A stretch of 64,000 bases of DNA from positions 2,825,501-2,889,500 of the forward strand of contig NZ_CP137624.1 of the NCBI RefSeq assembly GCF_033880585.1. Direction: 5' to 3'. The translations under genes were made by a program, and so were the position numbers. The DNA comes from Lysinibacillus louembei (GTDB lineage: Bacteria > Bacillota > Bacilli > Bacillales_A > Planococcaceae). Position 1 is the stretch's first letter. Every line of letters begins with the position of its first letter. This document shows positions 38,785 through 49,931 of the stretch, in pieces. A model generated the notes under the pieces. It worked only from the letters and a program-made list of their open reading frames with translations, ran no database searches and had not been told where the DNA came from.

Positions 38785-39038
38785 AGCAAGGAAACCTCAT
38801 TTCAATATATTTTCCTTGTTAGTGTAACCAAAAATAGTAAAAATTTTTCATATGAATGACGAAAAATATTTCAATATACCTGCTTGTTAAGTACACATTA
38901 CTTTCGTAATAAAAAAACATTATTGAACTAAGGGAAATAGTGGATAAAAATCTAAAAATTCAAAAATTTATTTAATTTGAACTATGAAAATAATTAGGTA
39001 TCTATTAAAATAGAAGTAGATATACATGGAGGCGCAAT
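38785..39038. other. Divergent intergenic region
   Basis: This A+T-rich 254-base gap lies between the minus-strand beta-helix gene and the plus-strand DUF2785 gene. No operator or riboswitch was recognised. Confidence 0.4.
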
Positions 39039-39869
39039 ATGACAACAATTTATGAACCATTGCTGCAAATGGATTCCTTGCAGAGAGAACAACATATGCA
39101 AATGCATAGGGAGGAAGTACTAACGGAGTTATTGCAGCATATTGGCAGTGCAAACGAAGAGCATCACGACAAAATTGTTTATCGCCTTTTTGGTGAACTG
39201 ATGACAGAGGGGCTTTTTTTAACGGAACAACTTGCACGTACAGCACTCCTGTTGCCAACGAAAGACTACCTATTTAAAAACATTGCAAATGGCGATGCAG
39301 ATAGTGTGTTTACACGTTCATTTTCAGCGCTTTGGCTTGTTTATTTATTGTATTACGATGGCCAACTTTCCTTTTTAACGCCTGAGGAGGCGCAATTTGT
39401 GATGACAGAAGCAAGCCGTTATTTAGAGAGGGAACAGGATGTACGTGGCTTTGTTGAGGGGCAAGGCTGGGCACACAGTGTCGCACATGGAGCAGATTTA
39501 TTTGCAATGATGATAACTCATCCGCATTTCCAACCACAATTAGTACCTGTTATTTTACAAGGCATCAAAGTGACATTTTGGAAAGGAACCGTTTATGCAA
39601 ATGAAGAGGAAGATCGCTTAGCACAAATTTTTGAGCAGCTAGTAAAAACTGACTTCCCAGAAGAAGTATGTATTGAATGGGTTGAACAAGTGTTTGATAA
39701 GCTAGCTTTACAGCGTGAGAATGAAGGCTATACGATGCGGTTTTTTGATGCAAGAATGAATGTTTTACGTTTTATGCGTGCATTGTACTTCACATTGAAG
39801 TTTTCGCATAAAATGCCGCAATTACAAGGCGTTGTTTCGATTTTTATTGGGAAATGGACAAAACTATAA
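39039..39869 (+). CDS. DUF2785 protein
   Basis: The 276-residue protein has the DUF2785 core: FTRSFSALWLVYLLYYD, RDVRGFVEGQGWAHSVAHGADLF-like sequence, and an MRFMRALYFTLK end. The H-x-x-A-H-G-A-D pattern is conserved in the family, whose function is unknown. GGAGG precedes the ATG. It is followed after 41 bases by an uncharacterised gene. Confidence 0.75.
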   Translation: MTTIYEPLLQMDSLQREQHMQMHREEVLTELLQHIGSANEEHHDKIVYRLFGELMTEGLFLTEQLARTALLLPTKDYLFKNIANGDADSVFTRSFSALWLVYLLYYDGQLSFLTPEEAQFVMTEASRYLEREQDVRGFVEGQGWAHSVAHGADLFAMMITHPHFQPQLVPVILQGIKVTFWKGTVYANEEEDRLAQIFEQLVKTDFPEEVCIEWVEQVFDKLALQRENEGYTMRFFDARMNVLRFMRALYFTLKFSHKMPQLQGVVSIFIGKWTKL

Positions 39870-39910
39870 TGCGAAAACAAGCATATTTCGAAAGAGAAAG
39901 GATGTGCCAG

Positions 39911-40528
39911 ATGGAACGTAAATCTATTCAAAAATATCATACAATTTTTTCGATTGAAGAGGGACAAATCGATCAGTTTTTTCAAGTATATGATACCTTT
40001 CAATATTTATTACCTTTATTAGAACATCAACCTACAGAGAATGTGGAATGGCGCATGATATTCAATAATTGGCTATTTTTCTCGACAGAAAACACAAAAC
40101 TGCATGTTTGTCCTAACAAAAGCAAGGTTTCTAATCCGACAAGTGTACTTTTTCAAGAATTACTAAAGCGCCCGCTCATGAAGCACTATAAGTATGAAGT
40201 TATGCATAATGAAATGTACACTTTTATTGCTGCAGTGACCATCACATTGGAAGTACTTGATTGGTATAAGCAAAATATTTATATAAAAAAAGATGAGTTT
40301 CAAATCATTTCCATGTTATTGACGAGTATACAACAAGGACAAGAGTATATGCTTGTAAAGATGAAATCTGTCTTGTTAGAGCAAATGACCAATAACTCAG
40401 ATTTAGCATTAGAGCTTGATTACTGTCTAACGAATGCTATGGGGAAAGCAAAGCAGCTTTTTAAGCTTTTTTATGATGTGGAAGATTCCTGTAATTATTT
40501 AGAAATGCATTATATGAAATTATGCTAA
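39911..40528 (+). CDS. Hypothetical helical protein
   Basis: The 205-residue protein is not recognised. It is predicted to be mainly helical, without signal peptide or clear membrane segment, and has a Tyr/Leu-rich C-terminal half. ATG 39911 is chosen because AAAGGA at 39897-39902 is 8 bases away; the frame continues upstream over the DUF2785 end. It is probably cotranscribed with the DUF2785 gene. Confidence 0.6.
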   Translation: MERKSIQKYHTIFSIEEGQIDQFFQVYDTFQYLLPLLEHQPTENVEWRMIFNNWLFFSTENTKLHVCPNKSKVSNPTSVLFQELLKRPLMKHYKYEVMHNEMYTFIAAVTITLEVLDWYKQNIYIKKDEFQIISMLLTSIQQGQEYMLVKMKSVLLEQMTNNSDLALELDYCLTNAMGKAKQLFKLFYDVEDSCNYLEMHYMKLC

Positions 40529-40577
40529 TGGCTATAGTCATAAAAAAAACTTATCGCAAAACATAATATTAATGTAA

Positions 40578-40606
40578 TTTACTTATGTATCAAAGTAAGC
40601 TATCAT
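40578..40606 (+). promoter_or_regulatory. Probable acnA promoter
   Basis: TTTACT and TATCAT are separated by 17 bases. They overlap an inverted repeat (CTTATG 40582-40587, CATAAG 40604-40609) that could be an operator, for example for a CcpC-type regulator. The operator identity is speculative. Confidence 0.5.
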
Positions 40607-40672
40607 AAGAACTGGAGAAAAGAAGCTTTACCATAAATAATCTTTTCAAAAGAAAATATAGGGGGAATAAAA

Positions 40673-43378
40673 ATGGCACAAGAGAATTTACACAACAGCC
40701 GCGCTTCATTTGAAGTAAATGGTAAGACATATAACTACTACCGTTTAGCTGCAATTGAAGAAGCCGGTATTGCAAACGTTTCACGCCTTCCTTATTCAAT
40801 TAAAGTATTATTAGAATCTGTTTTACGTCAATATGACAACTATGTAATTAAAGAAGAGCACGTAAATGAATTAGCTAAATGGGGTAAAGATGCTAATACA
40901 GAAGCTGAAGTACCATTCAAGCCATCACGTGTAGTATTACAAGACTTCACTGGTGTACCTGTAGTAGTTGACTTAGCTTCATTACGTTCAGCAATGAAAG
41001 AAATGGGCGGCGATCCAGCTAAAATTAACCCAGCGATTCCAGTTGACCTTGTAATTGACCACTCAGTACAAGTTGACAAATACGGTAATGCTGCTGCATT
41101 ACAAGCAAACATGGATTTAGAATTCGAGCGTAATGCTGAGCGTTACAATTTCTTAAAATGGGCACAAACTGCATATGACAACTTCCGTGCTGTACCACCA
41201 GCAACAGGGATTGTTCACCAAGTAAACTTAGAGTACTTGGCGCCAGTTGTGCACGTGAAAGAAAATGCAGATGGCACATTCGAAACATACCCAGATTCAG
41301 TAGTAGGTACTGACTCTCATACAACAATGATCAACGGTCTTGGCGTTCTTGGATGGGGTGTAGGTGGTATTGAAGCAGAAGCCGGTATGCTTGGTCAACC
41401 GTCATACTTCCCAATTCCAGAAGTTATCGGTGTGAAATTAGTTGGGGAGCTACCAAACGGTGCAACAGCAACTGACTTAGCATTAAAAGTAACACAAGTA
41501 TTACGTCAACGCGGCGTAGTAGGGAAATTCGTTGAGTTCTTCGGCCCTGGTATTACGAAATTACCATTAGCTGACCGTGCAACAATTTCAAACATGGCAC
41601 CAGAATACGGTGCAACATGTGGTTTCTTCGCAATCGATGACGAATCATTAAACTATATGCGTTTAACAGGTCGTGATGAAGAACATATCGCGGTTGTTGA
41701 AGGCTACTTAAAAGCGAATGATATGTGGTTCAAACCTGAGTTAGAGCCAGTTTACACAGATGTAATCGAGCTAAACTTAGCAGATATCGAGCCAAACCTA
41801 TCAGGTCCTAAACGTCCACAAGATTTAATTCCTTTATCAAAAATGAAGGAAACATACCGTGGTTCTGTTGTAGCACCACAAGGTACACAAGGCTTCGGTT
41901 TAACAGAAGACGAGTTTGCTAAAACTTCTGTAGCGAAATTTGCAGAAGGCGATGTAGAAATTCCAACAGGTGCTGTAGCAATCGCTGCGATCACATCTTG
42001 TACGAATACATCAAATCCATACGTTTTAATCGCGGCTGGTTTAGTAGCGAAAAAAGCGGTAGAAAAAGGCATCAAGCCTGCGAAATGGGTAAAAACATCT
42101 TTAGCACCAGGTTCTAAAGTAGTAACAGGTTACTTAGAAGCTTCTGGCTTACAAAAGTACTTCGATGAAATTGGCTTTAACACAGTTGGTTACGGCTGTA
42201 CAACATGTATCGGTAACTCTGGTCCATTATTACCAGAAATCGAAGATGCAATTAAAGACAATGATTTATTTGTAACATCTGTACTTTCTGGTAACCGTAA
42301 CTTTGAAGGTCGTGTACACCCATTAGTAAAAGCGAACTTCCTAGCGTCACCACCATTAGTAGTTGCTTATGCATTAGCTGGTACAGTTGATATCGACTTA
42401 CAAAAAGATGCAATCGCAACAGACAAAGATGGCAACGATGTGTTCTTCGCAGATATCTGGCCATCAACTGAAGAAGTAAATGCAGTATTAAGCCAAGTTG
42501 TAACACGTGAACTATTCCAAAAAGAATACGAAACAGTGTTCACAGCGAATGAAGCTTGGAATGCAATTGAAACTTCAACTGAATCATTATATACATTTGA
42601 TGACAAATCAACGTATATTCAAAACCCACCATTCTTCACAGGTTTATCGAAAGAGCCAGGTGCAATCCAAGGTCTTGATAACTTACGTGTGATGGCGAAA
42701 TTCGGTGATTCAATTACAACTGACCATATTTCTCCAGCAGGTGCAATCGGTAAAGATACACCAGCAGGTAAATATTTAATCGAAAACGGTGTGGCAATTC
42801 GCGACTTCAACTCTTACGGCTCTCGTCGTGGTAATCACGAAGTAATGATGCGTGGTACGTTTGCAAATATCCGTATCCGTAACCAAATCGCTCCAGGTAC
42901 AGAAGGTGGCTTCACTACTTACTGGCCAACAGGCGAAGTGGAATACATTTATGATGCATGTATGAAATACCAAGAGCAAGGTACTGGCTTAGTCGTACTT
43001 GCTGGTAATGACTACGGTATGGGTTCTTCTCGTGACTGGGCAGCGAAAGGTACATTCCTACTTGGCGTGAAAACAGTTATCGCACAAAGCTATGAGCGTA
43101 TCCACCGTTCAAACTTAGTAATGATGGGCGTATTACCATTACAATATTTAAATGGTGAGTCTGCTGATTCATTAGGCTTAACTGGTGAAGAAACAATCTC
43201 TGTTAACATTACAGACGCGGTAAAACCACGTGATATTTTAACAGTGACAGCGACATCTCCAGATGGCACTGTGAAAACATTCGACGTATTAGCTCGCTTC
43301 GATTCAGAAGTAGAAGTAGATTACTACCGTCACGGTGGTATCCTACAAATGGTATTACGTGCGAAAGCAGCTGAATAA
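40673..43378 (+). CDS. acnA: Aconitate hydratase (aconitase A)
   Basis: The [4Fe-4S] enzyme interconverts citrate and isocitrate in the TCA cycle; in Bacilli the apo-form also binds RNA. The 901-residue length is normal. Visible signatures include [15 protein letters not shown], the first cluster cysteine in [10 protein letters not shown], the other two in [13 protein letters not shown], and the C-terminal swivelling domain with [18 protein letters not shown] lies 7 bases before the ATG. B. subtilis calls the gene citB. Confidence 0.96.
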   Translation: MAQENLHNSRASFEVNGKTYNYYRLAAIEEAGIANVSRLPYSIKVLLESVLRQYDNYVIKEEHVNELAKWGKDANTEAEVPFKPSRVVLQDFTGVPVVVDLASLRSAMKEMGGDPAKINPAIPVDLVIDHSVQVDKYGNAAALQANMDLEFERNAERYNFLKWAQTAYDNFRAVPPATGIVHQVNLEYLAPVVHVKENADGTFETYPDSVVGTDSHTTMINGLGVLGWGVGGIEAEAGMLGQPSYFPIPEVIGVKLVGELPNGATATDLALKVTQVLRQRGVVGKFVEFFGPGITKLPLADRATISNMAPEYGATCGFFAIDDESLNYMRLTGRDEEHIAVVEGYLKANDMWFKPELEPVYTDVIELNLADIEPNLSGPKRPQDLIPLSKMKETYRGSVVAPQGTQGFGLTEDEFAKTSVAKFAEGDVEIPTGAVAIAAITSCTNTSNPYVLIAAGLVAKKAVEKGIKPAKWVKTSLAPGSKVVTGYLEASGLQKYFDEIGFNTVGYGCTTCIGNSGPLLPEIEDAIKDNDLFVTSVLSGNRNFEGRVHPLVKANFLASPPLVVAYALAGTVDIDLQKDAIATDKDGNDVFFADIWPSTEEVNAVLSQVVTRELFQKEYETVFTANEAWNAIETSTESLYTFDDKSTYIQNPPFFTGLSKEPGAIQGLDNLRVMAKFGDSITTDHISPAGAIGKDTPAGKYLIENGVAIRDFNSYGSRRGNHEVMMRGTFANIRIRNQIAPGTEGGFTTYWPTGEVEYIYDACMKYQEQGTGLVVLAGNDYGMGSSRDWAAKGTFLLGVKTVIAQSYERIHRSNLVMMGVLPLQYLNGESADSLGLTGEETISVNITDAVKPRDILTVTATSPDGTVKTFDVLARFDSEVEVDYYRHGGILQMVLRAKAAE

Positions 43379-43387
43379 TAGCAAAAT

Positions 43388-43426
43388 TAAAAGTGTGTCT
43401 CCAATATGTTGGAGGCACACTTTTTC
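43388..43426 (+). terminator. Terminator of acnA
   Basis: AAAGTGTGTCTCC pairs with GGAGGCACACTTT and is followed by T residues. Confidence 0.9.
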
Positions 43427-43706
43427 ATTTTATGCAGCAAATAAGCTGATATTAAACAGCTAAACAATATATGGGGCTACGGACTATCTTTTAAAATGAT
43501 AAATTTGTTTCATTTTTAGAAATCTTATTGCTGATGACAAAGTAATTAGCTACATATATTTTTAGCGCTCTCCAAAGAACAAGGCACAGTCCTCCCTTTA
43601 AAATACTGTCAACCACAGTTTTGAAGATGAGCTAATTATAATTAAAATAATGAAACCTTTTGCAATTGTTTTTCGTAAAGAAAGAAAACGAAGGGAGGAG
43701 AAACAT
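43427..43706 (+). other. Region upstream of the 26-residue peptide gene
   Basis: The 280 bases are A+T-rich, with a TATAAT at 43637-43642 lacking a clear -35. No other element was recognised. Confidence 0.4.
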
Positions 43707-43787
43707 ATGGTAAAAGGCATGTTCTTACTAATTATTGTTTTAACTACCATTATCATTCAAAATGTCAGAAAACCTAAGAAAGAATAG
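43707..43787 (+). CDS. 26-residue single-pass membrane peptide
   Basis: The frame MVKGMFLLIIVLTTIIIQNV followed by RKPKKE and a TAG stop has a near-ideal ribosome binding site (GGGAGGAG, 7 bases before the ATG). The peptide is one hydrophobic helix with a strongly basic tail (R-K-P-K-K-E), a usual arrangement for bacterial small membrane proteins. It stands alone in a 700-base gap between acnA and an SLH gene. Function is unknown; it could be a regulator or a type I toxin-like peptide, but no antisense RNA was identified. Confidence 0.6.
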   Translation: MVKGMFLLIIVLTTIIIQNVRKPKKE

Positions 43788-44094
43788 CTATATTTCTTTA
43801 TGGAATGAAGCTAATAATATTGTTTTGGTTACATCTAAACATTTTAGCTTCCTTCTAGCAAATTTCATATTGCTTATCACTTAAAGGCTAGCTCGCTTCA
43901 AAATATATGCAACATCACAATTAGTCACAGCACTTTAAAATACCTATTTAGCGTGCTGCATTAAGTAGGATAACAACGTTCAAATGTTTGGTAAATTGTC
44001 ATAATTACAAAAAAAATACTGTAAAACAACTGGATTTATATCCTATATTTAGATAGAATAATATCATATTGACTTTAAGGGGGATTCTTTCATT
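43788..44094 (+). other. Region upstream of the first SLH gene
   Basis: These 307 bases contain a possible promoter (TTGTCA 43996-44001, TACTGT 44017-44022, 15-base spacer) and the ribosome binding site AAGGGGG just before 44095. Nothing else was recognised. Confidence 0.4.
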
Positions 44095-45456
44095 ATGAAA
44101 AAGAAATTTTACACAGTGGCCGTTGCTTCATTAGCAGCAACAGCAGTAGCAGTTGCACCAGCAGCAGCAGCAGATACGTTTTCAGATGTGAAAAAAGACA
44201 ATGCACATTATGAAGCGATTACAGCATTACATACAGCTGGTGTTATTAGCGGTTATCCAGATGGCACATTTAAGCCAGCAAAAGATGTAACACGCGGACA
44301 AGCAGCAAAAATGATCGCTGGGGCACTAGGTTTGGATACAAAAAATGTTGAGAATCCAAAGTTAGCAGATTTACCAAAAACGCATCAATACTACGGTCCA
44401 ATTGCAGCATTAGCAGAGCTTGGTGCTATTGAATATTATGTAGATGATAACACTGTTGCACCAAATGAAGCTATTTCACGTGGTGAATTTATCTTTATGC
44501 TAGCAACAGGTCTTGGCATTGAGGAAGAAATCGAAGTGGAGGATGCAGACGCTACAATTACACGTGGTGAAGTAGCATCATTCATTTATGAAACATTAAG
44601 TGAAGAAGCTGAAGAAGAAACAACGACAGAAGATTCAGCAACAGTTGAACAAACAACTGCGGATGCAGCATTATTAGAAACAGTGTTCACAAAAGCAGCT
44701 GAAAAGCAATTAGCAACAGAAAGCTTGAAAGCAGCAATTACTATGGCACAATCAATGGTAATTCAAGATGGTGAAGAAGCAGTAACAGTTGATGCAAACA
44801 TAAAAATGGATATGTCAATTGTCAATAAGCCAATGGCATTCTTTGCTGAAGGTACAGTAGCGATGGTTGAACCAACAACTGGTGAAGCAATCGAGATGCC
44901 AATTAAAATGTATATGACTGAAAAAGATGGTATGTACGTGTATGAAGGCTTAACAAAAACTTGGGTTAAATATCCTACTGAAATGTTTGACGAAATTTTA
45001 GCACAAACAGGTGCACAAATAAATGCAGCTGAGCAATTAGAAATGCTAAAAAAATTCGCAACTGATTTCAAAATTAAAGAAGAAGGTAATCACTATATTT
45101 TATCTTTAACAGGGGCTGGCGATAAATTTACTGAGCTAGTTCAAGAGCAAATGGGTGCATTAAACTTAGGCTTAGATGAGGAAGCTCTTGCTGAAATTAA
45201 AAACATGAAATTTGATACATTCACATATGACATCAAAATTAATAAAGAAACATTTGATATCGAAGAAATGGTTATGAATTTCGGTTTTGGCATGAAGGCT
45301 GAAGGCATAACAATGGATGTTACAAATAAATCAACAATCAAATACACAGACTACAACAGTGTATCAACAATTACAATTCCAGAAGAAGTATTAAAAAATG
45401 CTAAGACATTTGAGGAATTAGATTTATCTGCTATTGAAGAAACAGAAGCAAAATAA
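44095..45456 (+). CDS. SLH-domain surface protein with DUF6612-like C-terminal domain
   Basis: The 453-residue protein has a signal peptide (cleavage near APAAAA, residue ~25) and S-layer homology repeats (FSDVKKDNAHYEAITALHTAGVISGYPDGTF, then KTHQYYGPIAALAELGAI and a shortened third). An acidic Glu/Thr linker (~175-195) follows. Residues ~200-435 resemble the LolA/LppX-like DUF6612 domain of Bacilli lipoproteins, with MPIKMYMTEKDGMYVYEG and the ITMDVTNKSTIKYTDYN end. SLH repeats anchor it to the cell wall, and the C-terminal domain may bind a lipid-like ligand. Its SLH region is closely similar to that of the next gene. Confidence 0.8.
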   Translation: MKKKFYTVAVASLAATAVAVAPAAAADTFSDVKKDNAHYEAITALHTAGVISGYPDGTFKPAKDVTRGQAAKMIAGALGLDTKNVENPKLADLPKTHQYYGPIAALAELGAIEYYVDDNTVAPNEAISRGEFIFMLATGLGIEEEIEVEDADATITRGEVASFIYETLSEEAEEETTTEDSATVEQTTADAALLETVFTKAAEKQLATESLKAAITMAQSMVIQDGEEAVTVDANIKMDMSIVNKPMAFFAEGTVAMVEPTTGEAIEMPIKMYMTEKDGMYVYEGLTKTWVKYPTEMFDEILAQTGAQINAAEQLEMLKKFATDFKIKEEGNHYILSLTGAGDKFTELVQEQMGALNLGLDEEALAEIKNMKFDTFTYDIKINKETFDIEEMVMNFGFGMKAEGITMDVTNKSTIKYTDYNSVSTITIPEEVLKNAKTFEELDLSAIEETEAK

Positions 45457-45508
45457 TAATGAAGCTAGTTGAAAAACATAACAAAACAATAGAGTAAGAA
45501 ATATATGG

Positions 45509-45547
45509 GTCGGTTTATGCTAGGATTTTAGTATAAATCGACTTTTT
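45509..45547 (+). terminator. Terminator of the SLH/DUF6612-like gene
   Basis: GTCGGTTTATGCTA pairs with TAGTATAAATCGAC (wobble pairs) and is followed by TTTTT. Confidence 0.8.
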
Positions 45548-45678
45548 CAATACTATCAATATGACAGGCATGTTTTTTTATTAAGAATATTATTAATTAT
45601 CTAGAATTCTATAGCGCTTTCATGTAGAATTTAAGTGTACACTTTAGATTTGATATGAAGATGGAGGTAATTTCCCAA

Positions 45679-47907
45679 ATGACGAAAAAACGAAACAAAT
45701 TTTACGCAGCAACAGCTGCTGTTGCTGTTACAGCTACTGTAGTAGCTGTAACACCTGCATTAGCAGCAGGCACTTTTTCAGATGTAAAAGCTGGCGATGC
45801 ACATTACGAAGGAATTACAGCATTACATGAAGCAGGCGTTATTAAAGGCTATCCAGATGGTACATTTAAACCAAATCAAAATGTAACACGTGGACAAGCA
45901 GCAAAAATTATTGCTGGTGTATTAGGTCTTGATACGCAAAAAGTAGAAAATCCAAAATTTGCGGATATTCCAACATCACACCAATACTATGGACCAATCG
46001 CAGCGTTAGCAGCACTTGATGCAATCGAAATCTATGAAGATAACACAATTGAGCCAAACGAAACAATTACGCGTGGCGAATTAGCATTCATGATTGCGCA
46101 AGCATTAGGTCTAGAAGCAGAAGGGGATAGCCCGTTCAAAGATGTACCAGCAGATAATGACTATGCATACTTTGTGACAGCATTATATGAAGCAGGTATT
46201 GCACAAGGTCTTTCTGAAACACAATTTGGCGTTGAGCAAAATGTAAAACGTGGGCAATTAGCAACATTTATTTTAAATGCTGTGAACACATTAACTGAAG
46301 AGCCTGAAACACCAGAAGTAACAACAGGCGATACATTTACATTATCTGTATTACACGTTAATGACACGCATGCACGTGCAGATAAAATGCCTAAATTAGC
46401 TACAGCTGTGAAAGAGCAGCGTGAAGCGAAGGAAAACGTTTTAACACTACATGCTGGGGATGCTTTCAGCGGTACATTATACTTCAATGAATTCCATGGG
46501 AAAGCGGATTTAGAGCTATTAAATGAAATCGGCTTTGATGCAATGGTGTTCGGTAACCATGAGTTTGATTTAGGTTCATCACCTGAAGGACATCAAGCAT
46601 TAGCAGATTTCGTAGCAGGTGCTAAATTCTCATTCGTTTCAGCAAACGTGGATTTCTCAGCTGATGATAAGTTCAAAGGCTTATTTACAGACTTAGTTTC
46701 AAGTGAGCCTGAAAATGGTAAAATTTATTCAGGTATCGTGAAAGAAATTAACGGTGAAAAAGTAGGTATCTTTGGCTTAACAACGGAAGAAACAAAAGAT
46801 ATCGCATCACCTGATAAAGTAGTATTCTCAAACTATATTGAAGAAGCAGAAAAAGCAGTAGCTGCATTTGAAGGTATGGGTGTTAATAAAATTATTGCGT
46901 TAACACATATCGGCTATAATGATAATCCAAACGTTGACAATGATATTTTACTAGCGAAAAGTGTACCTGGCATCGATTTAATTGTTGGTGGACATGACCA
47001 TACAAAATTAGAAGAGCCATTTGTTGTTGATACAAATACTGTTGGTGAAGACAAAGAGGCAACATTAATCGTTCAAGCAAATGAATATGTAAACTATTTA
47101 GGAACAATTGATGTGACATTTGATGAAAATGGCGTTGTCACAGAATATGATGGTAAGCTAATCGACTTAGGTGAAGTAGCAGAGGATGAAGCACTAGTAA
47201 AATTATTAGCTCCATACAAAGCACATGTGGATGGCGTAAATAATAAAGAAATCGGTGTGACATTAACTGAAGATTTAGCAAGCCCACGCGCAACTGAAAA
47301 TAGCTTAGAAAGTGTACGCAGCAATGAAACAGTACTAGGCAATATTATTACAGATGGTATGTTAGCAAAAGCACAAAAATACACTGATAAACCAGTTGTA
47401 ATGGCATTCCAAAACGGTGGTGGTATTCGTGCAGCGATTCCAGCTGGCAATATTACAGTTGGTCAAGTAATTACTGTACTACCATTCGGTAATACACTAG
47501 CACTTATGGATGCAACAGGTGCAGAGCTAAAAGCAGCATTTGAAGTATCAGTGAAAAATGCACCAAAAGAAAATGGTGGTTTCCTACACGTTGCAGGTGC
47601 AAAATTAAAATATGATTCTTCAAAAGAAGTAGGTTCTCGTGTTGTATCAATCGAATACTTCGATAAAGCATCTGGCAGCTATGTAGCACTTGAAGATGAT
47701 AAAACATATACAGTTGCAACTAATGCGTTTACAGCTAAAGGTGGAGACGGATTTGATATGTTTGCAAAAGCATATGCAGAAGGCCGTGTAACAGATTTAG
47801 GTTTATCTGATTGGGAAAACTTCCAAGAGCAATTACTTTCATTAAAAGAAGTACCAACAAAGACAGAAGGTCGCATTGTTGATGTTGCACTAGAAGAAGC
47901 AAAATAA
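45679..47907 (+). CDS. SLH-anchored 5'-nucleotidase/2',3'-cyclic phosphodiesterase family protein
   Basis: The 742-residue protein has a signal peptide (residues ~1-30), three S-layer homology repeats (~31-205), a calcineurin-like phosphoesterase domain (~220-480) and the 5'-nucleotidase C-terminal domain (~530-710). Metal-binding motifs are visible: HVNDTHARAD, GNHEFDLG and GGHDHT; the substrate domain has NGGGIRAAIPAG and TNAFTAKGGDGFDMF. It probably releases nucleosides and phosphate from extracellular nucleotides. ATG 45679 is chosen because GGAGG lies 11 bases upstream and the signal peptide starts there. A possible, imperfect cre-like sequence lies at 45609-45624. Confidence 0.9.
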   Translation: MTKKRNKFYAATAAVAVTATVVAVTPALAAGTFSDVKAGDAHYEGITALHEAGVIKGYPDGTFKPNQNVTRGQAAKIIAGVLGLDTQKVENPKFADIPTSHQYYGPIAALAALDAIEIYEDNTIEPNETITRGELAFMIAQALGLEAEGDSPFKDVPADNDYAYFVTALYEAGIAQGLSETQFGVEQNVKRGQLATFILNAVNTLTEEPETPEVTTGDTFTLSVLHVNDTHARADKMPKLATAVKEQREAKENVLTLHAGDAFSGTLYFNEFHGKADLELLNEIGFDAMVFGNHEFDLGSSPEGHQALADFVAGAKFSFVSANVDFSADDKFKGLFTDLVSSEPENGKIYSGIVKEINGEKVGIFGLTTEETKDIASPDKVVFSNYIEEAEKAVAAFEGMGVNKIIALTHIGYNDNPNVDNDILLAKSVPGIDLIVGGHDHTKLEEPFVVDTNTVGEDKEATLIVQANEYVNYLGTIDVTFDENGVVTEYDGKLIDLGEVAEDEALVKLLAPYKAHVDGVNNKEIGVTLTEDLASPRATENSLESVRSNETVLGNIITDGMLAKAQKYTDKPVVMAFQNGGGIRAAIPAGNITVGQVITVLPFGNTLALMDATGAELKAAFEVSVKNAPKENGGFLHVAGAKLKYDSSKEVGSRVVSIEYFDKASGSYVALEDDKTYTVATNAFTAKGGDGFDMFAKAYAEGRVTDLGLSDWENFQEQLLSLKEVPTKTEGRIVDVALEEAK

Positions 47908-47948
47908 TAATATAATGCTATATTATGTAAAAAAATAGCATTGCAAGC

Positions 47949-48012
47949 AAAGCCTGAACAAGGAAGTAAACGCAAACATCGAGCGTTTTACAAAATTGTT
48001 CAGGCTTTTTTA
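47949..48012 (+). terminator. Terminator of the SLH nucleotidase gene
   Basis: AAGCCTGAACAA pairs with TTGTTCAGGCTT; an inner GTAAACGC/GCGTTTTAC stem extends it. It is followed by TTTTTT. Confidence 0.9.
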
Positions 48013-48171
48013 ATTTGCATAAGAAAGCTTATAGCATCATATTTCAGCATTTTTTTGCGAAATCAACAAAATTTCACTTTTATATGATGATAAAGGATAG
48101 TAGATTAGATGATTTTTGAAAATAAAAGAAGTTGATATTGCTAGAAAACTTATAACATTCGATTAGCAACA

Positions 48172-48201
48172 TTGACATAGTATAAAAGAAATGCATATAA
48201 T
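48172..48201 (+). promoter_or_regulatory. sigma-A promoter of the chemotaxis receptor gene
   Basis: Consensus TTGACA and TATAAT are separated by 18 bases, 33 bases before the start codon. A consensus sigma-A promoter is notable because motility genes often use sigma-D. Confidence 0.8.
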
Positions 48202-48233
48202 GAGATTGTGTGTGAAAAAGGGGGTATTTTTGG

Positions 48234-49919
48234 TTGAGTATTGGGAAAAAATTATACATATCTTTAGGTACATTAGTTGTGATTATCTTCGGTATTTCAG
48301 TTTTTAGCTATTTGCAAATCTCAAAGGTCAATAATAGGTATAATGAACTGATAGATAGTCGTTTAGAGCAAGTTTATTTGGCAGCAGATGTGCAGTCACG
48401 TATAGGGGGACAAGGGGCTTTTTTACGACAATATGTATTAGCAAAGGGTTCTGACGCACTGTCGAGCTTAGAAAATGAGCAAAAGGCGATTGCAGCTTCA
48501 TTACAGCGCTTAGAGGAGATTGCATCTGCTGGTACAATGCAGGAATTACTTGCCCAATTAATTGAAGCAAATAATAACTATAGTGAAGCAGCAGCACGTG
48601 TAATTGGCTTAGTGGATGATGGGAAAGTTGATAGTGCGATTCCAATATTAAATATTGAAGTGCGTAAAGTCAATAATAAACTAAGTGAAGCAGCGAATGA
48701 AATGCTTATCTATAATAAAGAACGATTTACTGAAACGCAAAAGGAAACGGGCAAGCAAGTAGAGCAAGTAACGATTATTTTAGCCATTATTTCGCTTATA
48801 AGTATTATTATCGGTATTATAAGTGTTTTAGCAATTATGCGCGTAGTTGTAATGCCATTAAAGGCATTAGCAGGAGCAGTAGACCAAATTGCAACAGGGG
48901 ATTTAACAGTTGAGGACGTTGCCATAAAGTCAAAAGATGAAGTAGCAACAATTGCGACATCCTTCAATTTAATGAAGGCATCACTGCGTGAATTAATTAC
49001 TGTGGCGAGTGAAAATGCGGAGCAGCTTTCAAACATCTCGAAAGAGCTGACAACAAATACAGCGCAAGTATCCTCAACGTCTACAACGGTTGCAAGCAGC
49101 ATTGAACAAATTTCATCAAGCACACACGGATCATCACAAATCGCAACAGATACTTCAGTTGCAATGGATGAAACAGCCTTTGGTATTCAAAATATTGCGG
49201 AGTCTACGCAAACGGTACACAATGAGGCACAAAATACGCAAGTCATTGCAAGTAAAGGGCTTGTTACGATTGAAGACGCGAAAGAGCAAATGCAAGATAT
49301 TTATAGCTCAACGAAATTAACAACAGAGTTAATTTCAAAGCTAATCACACATTCACAACAAATTCAAAGCATTACAAATGTTATTACAGATATTACAGAT
49401 CAAACGAATTTATTAGCATTAAATGCTGCAATTGAAGCAGCACGCGCTGGCGAGCATGGTAAAGGCTTTGCTGTCGTGGCAGATGAGGTGCGCAAATTAG
49501 CAGAGCAATCGAAATCATCCGCTAATTTAATTGTGAGCTTAACGACAGAAATTTTACATGAGACGAAAAATGTAGAAGGCGCTGTTGCAGATAGTTTACA
49601 GCGTGTTGAGACAGGTGTACAAGTTATTGAAGTAGCAGGAGATTCCTTCAATCAAATTACTGGAGCAATCGAAAATATGACGATGCGCATTGCGGATGCA
49701 TCTGCTGTTACAGAGCAAATTTCAGCAGCAACAGAGGAAGTTTCAGCATCTGTTTCAGAGCTAGCTTCCAACGTCAATGGTGTAGCGAACAGTACGGAAG
49801 AAATCGTGCTGCAAATCAGTGAGCAAGTGGCATCGATTCAGGAAATTAACGCTGTATCTGCAGAGCTTGAAATAAAAGCAGGAGAGCTTACACAAGCAAT
49901 TGCGAAATTTAAAATTTAA
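48234..49919 (+). CDS. Methyl-accepting chemotaxis protein
   Basis: The 561-residue receptor has an N-terminal membrane helix (~8-27) and an extracellular four-helix-bundle sensor (~30-175). A second helix (~178-205), a HAMP domain (~207-258) and a cytoplasmic signalling domain with the hairpin tip [21 protein letters not shown] complete it. Adaptation-region Gln/Glu residues are present. The start is TTG with AAGGGGG about 10 bases upstream. It stands alone with its own promoter and terminator. Confidence 0.93.
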   Translation: MSIGKKLYISLGTLVVIIFGISVFSYLQISKVNNRYNELIDSRLEQVYLAADVQSRIGGQGAFLRQYVLAKGSDALSSLENEQKAIAASLQRLEEIASAGTMQELLAQLIEANNNYSEAAARVIGLVDDGKVDSAIPILNIEVRKVNNKLSEAANEMLIYNKERFTETQKETGKQVEQVTIILAIISLISIIIGIISVLAIMRVVVMPLKALAGAVDQIATGDLTVEDVAIKSKDEVATIATSFNLMKASLRELITVASENAEQLSNISKELTTNTAQVSSTSTTVASSIEQISSSTHGSSQIATDTSVAMDETAFGIQNIAESTQTVHNEAQNTQVIASKGLVTIEDAKEQMQDIYSSTKLTTELISKLITHSQQIQSITNVITDITDQTNLLALNAAIEAARAGEHGKGFAVVADEVRKLAEQSKSSANLIVSLTTEILHETKNVEGAVADSLQRVETGVQVIEVAGDSFNQITGAIENMTMRIADASAVTEQISAATEEVSASVSELASNVNGVANSTEEIVLQISEQVASIQEINAVSAELEIKAGELTQAIAKFKI

Positions 49920-49931
49920 CTTGAATCAACA

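Noticed and set aside
45609-45624. cre-like sequence upstream of the SLH nucleotidase gene
   Set aside because: It has at least two mismatches, including at conserved positions, so it is not listed as a site.
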